The notes: generated by a model not told the origin, from the sequence alone. A DNA stretch of 5,817 nt from Myxococcales bacterium (GCA_013298325.1 JAAFHJ010000335.1:1-5817); one strand, 5' to 3'; shown: positions 1 to 5,817, counted from the stretch's first letter. Made by a program: numbers and translations.

Positions 1-505
1 GGTCCGGGTCGCCGTACATGATCCGCTTCATTTGATCGTAGTGGGCGCTCTTCCCGCCTTCGATCAAGTAGCTCGCGAGCGTGAACGGGGCACCGGCGAA
101 TCCGATGAGCGGAACGTTGAGTTCCTTCTTCAAAAGGCGAATCGCCTGGAGCACGTACCCGAGTTCCTCCGGCTCAATCACGCGAAGCGCTTCGACTTGT
201 GCGCGCGTTCGGACCGGCGAATGGACGACCGGCCCCTCCCCTTTCTCGAAGGAAAACGGGGCCCCCATCGGCTCCAGCGGGAGGAGAATATCGGCGAATA
301 GAATCGCCGCATCCATCTGGAACGCTCGGATCGGCTGAAGCGTGACTTCGCAGGCGAGCTCCGGCGTCTTGCAGAGCTCGATGAGCGTCCGCTTTTCGCG
401 GAGGGCCCGGTACTCGGGCATGTATCGCCCCGCCTGGCGCATCATCCAGACCGGAGTGCGTTCGGTCGTTTCGCGTCGGCAGGCCCGGAGGAAGAGGTCG
501 TTCAT
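1..505 (-). CDS. hemE: Uroporphyrinogen decarboxylase, N-terminal part (runs off left edge)
   Basis: HemE decarboxylates the four acetate side chains of uroporphyrinogen III to give coproporphyrinogen III, a cytoplasmic step of haem synthesis. The reverse complement from the ATG at 505-503 reads 168 codons without a stop and leaves the window in frame. The family signature PVWMMRQAGRYMPEYR lies at residues 18-33, with the substrate-carboxylate-binding arginines R23 and R27. The conserved active-site aspartate is D72 in LFADILLP. TLQP (55-58), VPLIGFAGAPFTLASY (131-146) and the catalytic-tyrosine motif SYLIEGG (145-151, Y146) follow. Only about half of a usual ~340-residue HemE is present; the C-terminal Ser and His active-site residues lie outside the window. 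A weak AGGA sits 11 nt before the ATG. The start lies 83 nt beyond the lipoprotein stop on the same strand, so it may be the distal gene of that operon; no convincing terminator separates them. Family assignment is firm. Confidence 0.96.
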   Translation of the reverse strand, partial: MNDLFLRACRRETTERTPVWMMRQAGRYMPEYRALREKRTLIELCKTPELACEVTLQPIRAFQMDAAILFADILLPLEPMGAPFSFEKGEGPVVHSPVRTRAQVEALRVIEPEELGYVLQAIRLLKKELNVPLIGFAGAPFTLASYLIEGGKSAHYDQMKRIMYGDPD

Positions 506-588
506 GCGACGGGCGGTCCTAGCACCATCGCGCCGGGGCGTCTTCGTGACCGTTGCGGTGGGCGCACGAATCGCGCCAGGCGTGCCGC

Positions 589-1086
589 CTAATAGAATTT
601 GCAGGAGCACGCCTGCGCGGGGACGAACCAGCCGCCGTTTTGCTGGCTGGAGCGGACACAGTCGCTGCAAAGATAGTGGCGGTCGCCACGGTCGACGTTG
701 GGGTCGCAGGCGCTCGCCTCTTGGGCGACGTCGCAATAGCTTGCTTTACCGGTATTGCAGCCGACCTCGGTGCCGTACCCCTGCCCGTTGGAGCCGTTGC
801 CGTAGTAGGCGACGTTCGACGAACAGGCCCATTTGTAGCCGGGCACTGGCCCAGCGTCGACGGGGCCAGCGTCCTTCGGACCGGCGTCGGGGCGTGCGGT
901 GCCGGCGTCGGAAACGACAACAACTCCGCCATCGGGAGTCGGCGATCCGGTGTCGGCCGGTGCGGCATCGCGGACGGAAACAACGCCGCCATCGTCGCTT
1001 TCGACCACCCCCGTGAAGTCGCCCCCACACGCGGTAACGGCAAAGAGCCCAAGAGCAGGGAGCGCCAAGAACAACGAAGGTTTCAT
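589..1086 (-). CDS. Small cysteine-rich lipoprotein with DAGP-repeat linker
   Basis: This 165-residue protein belongs to no family I recognise. It starts with a lipoprotein signal peptide: MKPS, a hydrophobic core (residues 5-17) and lipobox V17-T18-A19-C20, giving a lipid-anchored Cys20 followed by GG. Residues 21-82 form a low-complexity Asp/Gly/Ala/Pro/Val linker that includes three PDAGP-type repeats (66-80), a style common in myxobacterial surface lipoproteins. The C-terminal domain (about 83-165) is rich in Gly, Asn, Tyr and Cys, with eight cysteines: C88, C110, C118, C127, C140, C143, C160, C162. These suit up to four disulfides or metal binding, including CSDC and CSC pairs. An upstream in-frame extension to 1224 exists but overlaps the polyferredoxin C-terminus and would bury the signal peptide, so the ATG at 1086 is preferred. 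That ATG shares its A with the polyferredoxin stop (TGATG), and AGAAG lies 5 nt upstream, so translation is probably coupled. By inference it is an envelope partner of the upstream redox proteins. Confidence 0.85.
   Translation of the reverse strand: MKPSLFLALPALGLFAVTACGGDFTGVVESDDGGVVSVRDAAPADTGSPTPDGGVVVVSDAGTARPDAGPKDAGPVDAGPVPGYKWACSSNVAYYGNGSNGQGYGTEVGCNTGKASYCDVAQEASACDPNVDRGDRHYLCSDCVRSSQQNGGWFVPAQACSCKFY
847..891 (-). repeat. Three tandem 15-nt repeats encoding PDAGP-type units
   Basis: Residues 66-80 of the lipoprotein read PDAGPKDAGPVDAGP, three five-residue units from an imperfect 15-nt direct repeat. It forms part of the flexible linker between the lipid anchor and the cysteine-rich domain. 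Repeat number in such linkers often varies between strains; that is general knowledge, not something visible here. Confidence 0.8.
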
Positions 1087-3235
1087 CAGGTCTTCTGGTT
1101 GTAGTTCGTGTTCTCGAGGAGGATCACGTTCGTCTTGCTGCGGCTTTCGCCGACGGACGTGATGTAGACCGCGGGCTGGTCTTGCACGGGGCAGACCTTC
1201 TCGCAAGCGCCGCAGCCGATGCAAAGCGACGGATCGACGTGGGGGCGCTGAAGCTTGACCTTCTTCATCGCCGGCGCTTCACCGGCGGCACCAAAGGTCT
1301 TTTCACGGACTTCCGCCTCGACTTCTTCCACCCAAATCGCCTTCGGCGACGTCGGGCAAAACTCTTCGCATACAATGCACGGAGTCTGCATCGACCACGG
1401 TAGACAGCGCCCATGATCGTAGAAGGCGGTACCGATCTTGATCGGCGGCATTCCACGGCCAAGCTTCTGATCTTCCGTAATTTTCTGAATCGCCCCGTCG
1501 GGCATACCTGCCCGCAGAGCACACAGGAGTGTTCGCAGTAACCGATGCGCGCAATGAGAATTGGCGTCCAGAGCCCCTCGATACCGCCTTCAAAAAACGC
1601 CGGGTGAAGGGCATTGTTCGGGCAGACTTTCATGCACTCCGCACAACGGATGCAGCGCTCGAGAAAGCCCCGTTCTTCGACGGCGCCCGGCGGGCGAACG
1701 AGCTTCGCATGGTAGTTGGCGTCGAGGCTGTCGGCGATGCGGAGCGCCGGAATCGAAGCGGCACCAGCGGCGGCGGTCGCCAAAAGGGTGCGGCGCTGGA
1801 GGTCCGGCTTCTGAATCGAGCTCTTCCGATTCGGCAAGAACCGGAACTTGATCACGTCCTCGGGGCAGGCGGTCTCGCAATTGAGACACATGTGGCATTC
1901 ATCCTGGCGCCACTTCACGCCCCCTTGCGGGCTATCGGCCCCTTGGCAGTTCACCAAGCAGAGGTTGCAGTCGGTGCACTTCGCATGGTCCTTCTCCATT
2001 CCAAAGAGCGCAAACCGAGCGAAAACGCCGAGGAACGACCCGAGCGGACAGAGAACGCGGCACCAGAATCGCGGAATGAAGCGATTCATGAAGAGCACAG
2101 CGATCAGCAAGAAGAGAATGAACCACGTCTGGTGGAAATAGAACTGATGGCTCTGCCAGACGGTCGTCGCGAGAAAATCCTGGCTCTTGTCGGCGACGGT
2201 TTGCACGGGGCGCACCGGGACGTTTGCCACTTCGGAGAGGCCGCGCCCAAGGCCGTATTGGAGCGCCGGGATGACGCCGAGTCCGATCGCGCGGACCGCG
2301 ATACAGATCGGATCAAACAGGCCACCAATCGCGCTCCCGGCGAGACTCGCCAAGAGAAACGCGTACATCAAATAGTATTTTACGCGCTGGTAACCATGAG
2401 TCTTGTTCGCCTCGACGCGGGAACCGCCGCGCCCGTAGTTGGACGGCCAGATCCAGGCGAAAAAATGGTGCATCGTCCCAAAGGGGCAAATCCACCCACA
2501 AAACACGCGCCCGAAGATCAGCGTCAATGCCAATAGACCGACGCTCCAGAGCAGCCCCCGGTAAACGGTGTGCGTCGAGAAGACGGTCATCGTAGCGACA
2601 AACGGGTCGGCCAGGAGGAACGCTTCGACGGGATACGGGAGCCGGATCGCCTCCCCCTGATTGGCCGCAAAACTTCCGCGGAAGCCGGTCTTCAGGAGGA
2701 AGAACATGAAAAGGCCGAAGAAGAAGACCTGCGAGAAGCGCCGCACCCAAACGAGGGTCTGAATGCTCTTCCGCGCCGGAATTCCGGAGCCGGGTCGCTT
2801 CGGATCGATCTTCTTCGGCTTCGCTTTGGGGGCGCCGGCAACGGGGACACTTCCGGCCGGAACCGCTGCAAAATCAGCGTGCTCATCGATACCGAGCGCT
2901 GCGTTCAGGGAAGCGGTCGCCGCGCGCTCGGCGAGCGCCATCGCCGCGGGGTCGCGACGCGCCGGGGCCGGCTCCACGAGCGCGGGGGTTTGGGTCGGCG
3001 CGAGGGTCGGCGTCGCCACGTCGAGGGCTTCCACAGCGCCGACGCGACCGGTCACCCAGGGGATGGGGCGCGCGTGGGCATCGCTGTGGCGATGCTCCTG
3101 AGCGCTTGCTTCAATGGCGGCAACGTCGAGAAGCGTCGATGCATGCCCGTGGCGAGAATCTGCCTTCTTCGTCGAGGAAGAGGCGCGGCCGAGGTCGAGA
3201 GAGGACGGGGGAGTCACTTGCGGGCGCACGATCAA
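1086..3235 (-). CDS. Membrane polyferredoxin, NapH/NosR-type fused to NapG/MauM-type; frameshifted at 1493-1496
   Basis: Probably an electron-transfer protein passing electrons from the quinol pool through membrane and soluble 4Fe-4S clusters. With one base restored at 1493-1496 the product has 716 residues. In order: an Ala/Pro/His-rich N-terminal region (1-160); membrane segments near 166-182, 228-247, 286-306 and 369-385; the NapH/NosR motifs FCGWICPFG (C246, C250) and WCRVLCPLG (C392, C396); two 4Fe-4S sites, C420/423/426/430 and C447/450/453/457; a twin-arginine stretch QRRTLLATAAAGAAS (480-494); then a NapG-like part opening with LVRPPGAVEERGF and four sites: C528/531/534/538, C567/571/574/578, C611/620/623/627 and C672/675/678/682. 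That order and spacing resemble NapG closely. The start is a TTG overlapping the DUF362 stop by 4 nt (TTGA), with AAGG 10 nt upstream; later GTG starts are possible. As sequenced, the frame leaves the family after G581 and continues as an Arg-rich tail to 1265. This could be a sequencing error, a real lesion or recoding. Confidence 0.88.
1493..1496 (-). other. Apparent one-base deletion (frameshift) in a G run
   Basis: The coding strand reads ACG GGG CGA here. Family-like sequence up to CGQVCPTG is in one frame, and family-like sequence from AIQKITEDQKLG onward is in another. One added G (ACG GGG GCG) joins them as CPTGAIQKI, the expected context after a ferredoxin CP motif. The site is a homopolymer, the usual place for read errors. 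A -1 ribosomal slip on G-GGG would also restore the frame. Confidence 0.85.
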
Positions 3236-4263
3236 ACCTCACGAACCTTGAGATTTTCCCAATACATCGTTCCGATGCCGCGCTTGTGCGCCATCGCGAG
3301 GTACGGAAGGTTATCGCGGTGTTGCCCAATGAGGGTGCAGCCGTAGGCATCTGCGGCGACTTGGTCAATCGACGCAATAATTGTATGCATTTCGCGGGCG
3401 TCGTCGTAGTTGCCCCCCTGCGGACCGTTCCGCATGAGGACGCGAATCGCGTCGACGATCGTGAGCGTCGGGCGCATGAAAGTCGCGAGATCGGCAATTG
3501 ATGTGTCGATGTTCTGGTGAAGACGGTTCCGTCGTCCGCCGAGCACGCCGTACCAGTTCTTCATCGCCGCGGTATACTTAGCGAGGTTGTGATGTTTGGC
3601 GATCGGCACATTGATCACCTTGTCTGCATCGACGAGCGGGGTGAAGATAGGCCACTCATCGAGCACTTCCTGCTTCATCCGGGTCGTCCGGTAGCGATGC
3701 TCGGCGGGGAGAATCACCTCGGCGCCAACGTCGTAGGCGGCCGTCCAAATGCCGCTTTTCTGGAAGCAGCGGTTCGCCTCGTTGCACGATCCATCGGCGA
3801 CACGGACGAGCTTCGCGCCAGCGTCGTAAGCGAGCTTGACGACAGCGGCAACGACCTCCGGGTTCGTATTGGCAGCGTGGAGGGGCGTCCGGTCCCAGCC
3901 GATGTTCGGTTTGACGACGACGATGTCCCCTCGGCTGATGAAGTGCTTCATGCCGCCGACGGCATCAACCGCGCGCCGGACAAGCTCTTCCACAACGGGG
4001 AACTTCCCGGCTTCGTCAGCCTTCCCTTTGGCAATGGCGAGCTCGGCGAAGTCGGCCGGACCTTCCTTCAAACGAAAATCACGGGTCGTTCCGCTATGCT
4101 GGGAGACCGCGGCGCCGATGCCCCCACGGTCCCAAACCGCGCGAGAAACCGCGCCGGCGCCAAGCAAGACGCCGCCGGCCCCCGCGAGTCGCACGAGTGC
4201 CTCGCGGCGCGTCGGTCGCGAAAAATAGGGAGAAACAGGGTTTGTTTCCGGCGCCTTTTCCAT
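3232..4263 (-). CDS. Tat-exported DUF362 family protein
   Basis: DUF362 proteins are uncharacterised and often occur next to, or fused with, 4Fe-4S ferredoxin domains; no reaction is established for this one. The 343-residue product begins with a Tat signal: SRPTRREALVRL (residues 15-26) with the arginine pair R19-R20, then a weakly hydrophobic Ala/Gly stretch (27-43), so it is probably folded in the cytoplasm and exported. DUF362 hallmarks follow: GDIVVVKPNIGWDRTP (112-127), NTNPEVVAAVVKLAYDAGAK (132-151), KVINVPIAKHHNLAKY (215-230), MKNWYGVLGG (234-243), LHQNIDTSIADLA (248-260) and LTIVDAIRVLMRNGPQGG (267-284). It carries no ferredoxin motif of its own; cysteines are only C160, C166 and C309, so clusters would come from the next gene. 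The ATG at 4263 is chosen because it puts a normal n-region before the RR pair; the open frame to 4401 lacks family sequence. The Shine-Dalgarno match is weak. First gene of the leftward operon, overlapping the polyferredoxin by 4 nt. Confidence 0.92.
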   Translation of the reverse strand: MEKAPETNPVSPYFSRPTRREALVRLAGAGGVLLGAGAVSRAVWDRGGIGAAVSQHSGTTRDFRLKEGPADFAELAIAKGKADEAGKFPVVEELVRRAVDAVGGMKHFISRGDIVVVKPNIGWDRTPLHAANTNPEVVAAVVKLAYDAGAKLVRVADGSCNEANRCFQKSGIWTAAYDVGAEVILPAEHRYRTTRMKQEVLDEWPIFTPLVDADKVINVPIAKHHNLAKYTAAMKNWYGVLGGRRNRLHQNIDTSIADLATFMRPTLTIVDAIRVLMRNGPQGGNYDDAREMHTIIASIDQVAADAYGCTLIGQHRDNLPYLAMAHKRGIGTMYWENLKVREV

Positions 4264-4298
4264 CGCTGCCGGGTTTAGCCGGAATGGCGCGGTCCGAC

Positions 4299-4326
4299 AA
4301 GGAATCGCAATCCTTCCGTGCGAAGG
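4299..4326. repeat. Two overlapping, mutually exclusive inverted repeats
   Basis: AAGGA (4299-4303) pairs with TCCTT (4311-4315) across a 7-nt loop. CCTTC (4312-4316) pairs with GAAGG (4322-4326) across a 5-nt loop. The middle arm is shared, so only one hairpin can form at a time. The stems are just 5 bp and there is no T run. This could be an operator, a leader structure or chance. Confidence 0.45.
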
Positions 4327-4339
4327 TACTTCTGGTAAC

Positions 4340-4343
4340 GGAG
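4340..4343 (+). promoter_or_regulatory. Shine-Dalgarno GGAG before the DUF2156 GTG start
   Basis: GGAG sits 5 nt before the GTG at 4349. It is the reason for choosing that start over the GTG at 4538, which has no purine-rich site upstream. Confidence 0.5.
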
Positions 4344-4348
4344 CCCCG

Positions 4349-5470
4349 GTGTCGACCCGGCCGCGTCCCCCCGAAGGCTCCGCGCACGCGGGAGGTCCCA
4401 AGAACCGCGGGGATTCCGCGGAAGCGACCGACGCAGCAAGTGCGTCCTCGCCCGCTAACGCGCATCGAGGAACAAGTGCGCGGGAATGGGGCCGGTGCTC
4501 GGTAAGTGCCCAAATTCCTTCGCTCGCACGGGCTCGCGTGGCGACGTTCGGTTCGTTCGGAACCGGCGAAGTCGCGTACGCGCGGATTGACGGATTCGGC
4601 GCGCGGGCGTCGTGGATTGCCGTGGGAAATCCGCTTGTTGCCGAAGCCGCCGAGCCGGAAACAAGCGATGCTTTCCGCGAGCAGGCACGCTCCGCTGGAG
4701 CGCGCGCGTCGTTTTTTGGAGTGGAGGGGCGCGAGGGCGCAGCACCAAATTGGAAGGGATTCCAAGCACTTTTGCTCGGTGACGAGCCGCTCTATCGAAC
4801 CGCAGAATGGCCGCGGGTGCTCGCATCGCGGGGGGCCCTGCGCTACCAGCTCGCGCGCGCCCGTCGTCGTGGCGTTTCCGTCGCGCCCGGCGCTGCCGAC
4901 GCGAGGCCGCTCCTCGACGCGGCCGCCCTACGACGGCGAATGCCCACACTCGATTTCGTCGTCCGCTGGTCGGAACCGACCGACGCCCGCACGTTTGTGG
5001 CGAGGGTCGGCGGCGAAGGTGGCACCGTCGTCGGCCTTGCCGTCGTGCGCGAGGTCCCCGCGGTCGGGCGGTGGTTCGTTGAGCACCTCCTCCGCAGCGC
5101 CGACGCACCGAACGGGGCGACGGAACTCCTCTTCGACGCGGTGATTCGCGCCGGAGCGGCCGAAGGGGTCGGCGAGATATCGCTCGGCCTGGTCCCCCTT
5201 TCGCCGTCGCTTCGGCTGCCGGGCCCGCTTCGTGCGGCACGAACGCTCGGCGCTTTGTTTTACGACTTCGACGGCTTGAACCACTTCAAAGCAAAGCTTG
5301 CTCCCCAGGAGCGCCGCCCCATTTATTACATGCATGATGCACATGTGTCGCCCGTGGTGGCCGTCGGCGATCTGCTCCGCGCGTTCGCGGGCGGGTCGCT
5401 CCGTCGGTTCGCGTTTCGAACGGCCATCCACGGCGTGCGACGCCTGGAAAGTCTGCGCGCGCCCTCGTGA
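4349..5470 (+). CDS. Stand-alone DUF2156 protein (MprF C-terminal aminoacyltransferase-like fold)
   Basis: DUF2156 is the GNAT-like domain that, in MprF, moves an amino acid from aminoacyl-tRNA to phosphatidylglycerol; the substrate of soluble stand-alone members such as this is not known. In the 373-residue product the domain runs from about residue 64 to 330. Motifs are GARASFFGVEG (117-127), LLGDEPLY (142-149), LRYQLARARRRGVSV (164-178), VEHLLRSADAPNGATELLFD (244-263), EISLGLVPLS (276-285) and LFYDFDGLNHFKAKLAP (303-319), ending with YYMHD. No membrane flippase part is present, so it is probably cytoplasmic or membrane-peripheral. Residues 1-60 are low-complexity Ala/Pro/Ser/Gly. The GTG at 4349 is supported by GGAG 5 nt upstream; a GTG at 4538 would remove that region and start at the domain. 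It diverges from the DUF362 operon, and its stop overlaps the next gene by 4 nt (GTGA). Confidence 0.85.
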   Translation: MSTRPRPPEGSAHAGGPKNRGDSAEATDAASASSPANAHRGTSAREWGRCSVSAQIPSLARARVATFGSFGTGEVAYARIDGFGARASWIAVGNPLVAEAAEPETSDAFREQARSAGARASFFGVEGREGAAPNWKGFQALLLGDEPLYRTAEWPRVLASRGALRYQLARARRRGVSVAPGAADARPLLDAAALRRRMPTLDFVVRWSEPTDARTFVARVGGEGGTVVGLAVVREVPAVGRWFVEHLLRSADAPNGATELLFDAVIRAGAAEGVGEISLGLVPLSPSLRLPGPLRAARTLGALFYDFDGLNHFKAKLAPQERRPIYYMHDAHVSPVVAVGDLLRAFAGGSLRRFAFRTAIHGVRRLESLRAPS

Positions 5471-5817
5471 AACGTGTACTTTTGACCGTTTTCACCGTGC
5501 AACGCCCCTACGCTCTCCCCCTTCTCACGATCCTCCCGTTTGCCGCCGCGTGCGCGTCGCCCCCCTCGCCGGTCGCCCCCTCGGTGGTCGCCCATGCGGC
5601 GCTCCCAGGCCCGATCGCTCCGTACGCGGAGCTCGTCGCGGAGAGCGACCCCGACTTTCCACGAGCCGCCTCCGCAAAAGCGATGAAACCGGCGGGGCAA
5701 GGGGGGATGACGACGGCCCATGTAATTAGAATTACACGCGATCTCCCCGTCTACCGCCTGTGGAATGGCCCGGAAAAGAAGGACAAAGACGGCCACACGA
5801 ACCGAATCGGCGCCTGG
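5467..5817 (+). CDS. Unrecognised secreted protein, probable lipoprotein (runs off right edge)
   Basis: An open frame of 117 codons starts at GTG 5467-5469, overlapping the DUF2156 stop as GTGA, and leaves the window without a stop. The first residues MKRVLLTVFTVQRPYALPLL lead into LTILPFAAAC; Cys29 follows A-A-A, an imperfect lipobox because Leu/Val is missing at -3. It could therefore be a lipoprotein or an ordinary secreted protein. A later GTG at 5494 would give a more usual short signal (MQRPYALPLL, 19 residues through the Cys). After a Pro/Ala-rich linker (about 30-60), the last visible part reads VIRITRDLPVYRLWNGPEK then a charged turn and TNRIGAW, which looks like the start of a folded domain I cannot name. 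Probably cotranscribed with DUF2156; function unknown. Confidence 0.68.
   Translation, partial: MKRVLLTVFTVQRPYALPLLTILPFAAACASPPSPVAPSVVAHAALPGPIAPYAELVAESDPDFPRAASAKAMKPAGQGGMTTAHVIRITRDLPVYRLWNGPEKKDKDGHTNRIGAW
5721..5736. repeat. AT-rich perfect inverted repeat inside a coding region
   Basis: TGTAAT (5721-5726), spacer TAGA, ATTACA (5731-5736): a perfect 6+4+6 dyad. It is strongly AT-rich in otherwise GC-rich sequence and encodes His-Val-Ile-Arg-Ile-Thr using GTA, ATT, AGA and ATT, codons that are scarce elsewhere in the window. It has the shape of a regulator site, but a promoter role inside this gene is not shown. Confidence 0.5.

Larger units (their letters stand above)
4264..4348. 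promoter_or_regulatory. Divergent intergenic region, promoters for both arms expected
   Basis: These 85 bp separate the DUF362 start (leftward) from the preferred DUF2156 start (rightward), so both transcripts should begin in or near it. I see no strong -35/-10 pair. The best leftward candidate is TTGTCG with TAAACC 17 nt downstream, which is poor at -10. Two overlapping inverted repeats occupy 4299-4326. The regulatory role is inferred from layout alone. Confidence 0.5.

Noticed and set aside
506..588. Possible terminator between the lipoprotein gene and hemE (GCACG / CGTGC arms, 564-585)
   Set aside because: The stem is only 5 bp with a 12-nt loop and has no following T run on the minus strand, so it does not support a terminator.
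1432..1445. Perfect 14-nt palindrome CCGATCTTGATCGG
   Set aside because: It lies inside the conserved PPIKIG coding stretch of the polyferredoxin and is too far (about 47 nt) from the GGGG site to be a typical frameshift stimulator. Likely a product of the codons used.
1086..1505. Separate 139-residue ferredoxin gene starting at ATG 1505
   Set aside because: Its first residues (MPDG) are the out-of-frame reading of the CPTG motif of the preceding cluster. The rest is the polyferredoxin C-terminus after the frameshift.
1529..2536. Long plus-strand open frame of 335 codons
   Set aside because: It lies opposite the polyferredoxin. The opposite strand encodes clear 4Fe-4S motifs over the same bases, so this is a GC-rich shadow frame.
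3517..4278. Plus-strand open frame of 253 codons
   Set aside because: It is antisense to the well-conserved DUF362 gene and shows no signal peptide, motif or start-site support of its own.
4264..4401. Upstream extension of the DUF362 protein by 46 residues
   Set aside because: The extension is Pro/Arg/Gly-rich, would place the Tat signal deep inside the protein and overlaps the DUF2156 start; the ATG at 4263 gives a normal Tat n-region.

Overview
The window is GC-rich chromosomal DNA, most likely from a myxobacterium-like member of Myxococcota (Polyangia and relatives). That guess rests on the high G/C third codon positions, the Asp-Ala-Gly-Pro repeat linker in a lipoprotein, and the abundance of secreted lipoproteins; no rRNA or tRNA is present to confirm it. 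The DNA is densely coding on both arms. I see no mobile element, CRISPR array, tRNA or rRNA.

The left arm (1-4263) reads leftward as a probable operon. In transcription order it holds: (1) a Tat-exported DUF362 protein (4263-3232); (2) a large membrane polyferredoxin (3235-1086) in which a NapH/NosR-type membrane half is fused to a NapG/MauM-type ferredoxin half; (3) a small lipoprotein with eight mature cysteines (1086-589); and (4) after an 83-bp gap, the first 168 codons of hemE, uroporphyrinogen decarboxylase (505 to beyond the left edge). Genes 1/2 overlap by 4 nt and genes 2/3 by 1 nt, so all three are probably translationally coupled. The polyferredoxin reading frame is broken by an apparent one-base loss in a G run (+ strand CCCC, 1493-1496). 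Restoring one base gives a 716-residue protein with all ferredoxin motifs; as written, the frame runs into an Arg-rich tail ending at 1265.

The right arm (4349-5817) reads rightward from an 85-bp divergent intergenic region. It holds a stand-alone DUF2156 protein (the MprF C-terminal aminoacyltransferase-like fold) and, overlapping its stop by 4 nt, the start of an unrecognised secreted protein or lipoprotein that runs off the right edge.

The part most worth attention is the DUF362 / NapH-NapG fusion / Cys-rich lipoprotein set. It looks like an envelope electron-transfer module: quinol-side membrane ferredoxin, exported ferredoxin clusters, an exported DUF362 partner and a surface-anchored cysteine protein. 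Its substrate cannot be told from sequence. Adjacent hemE offers only a weak link to tetrapyrrole metabolism.
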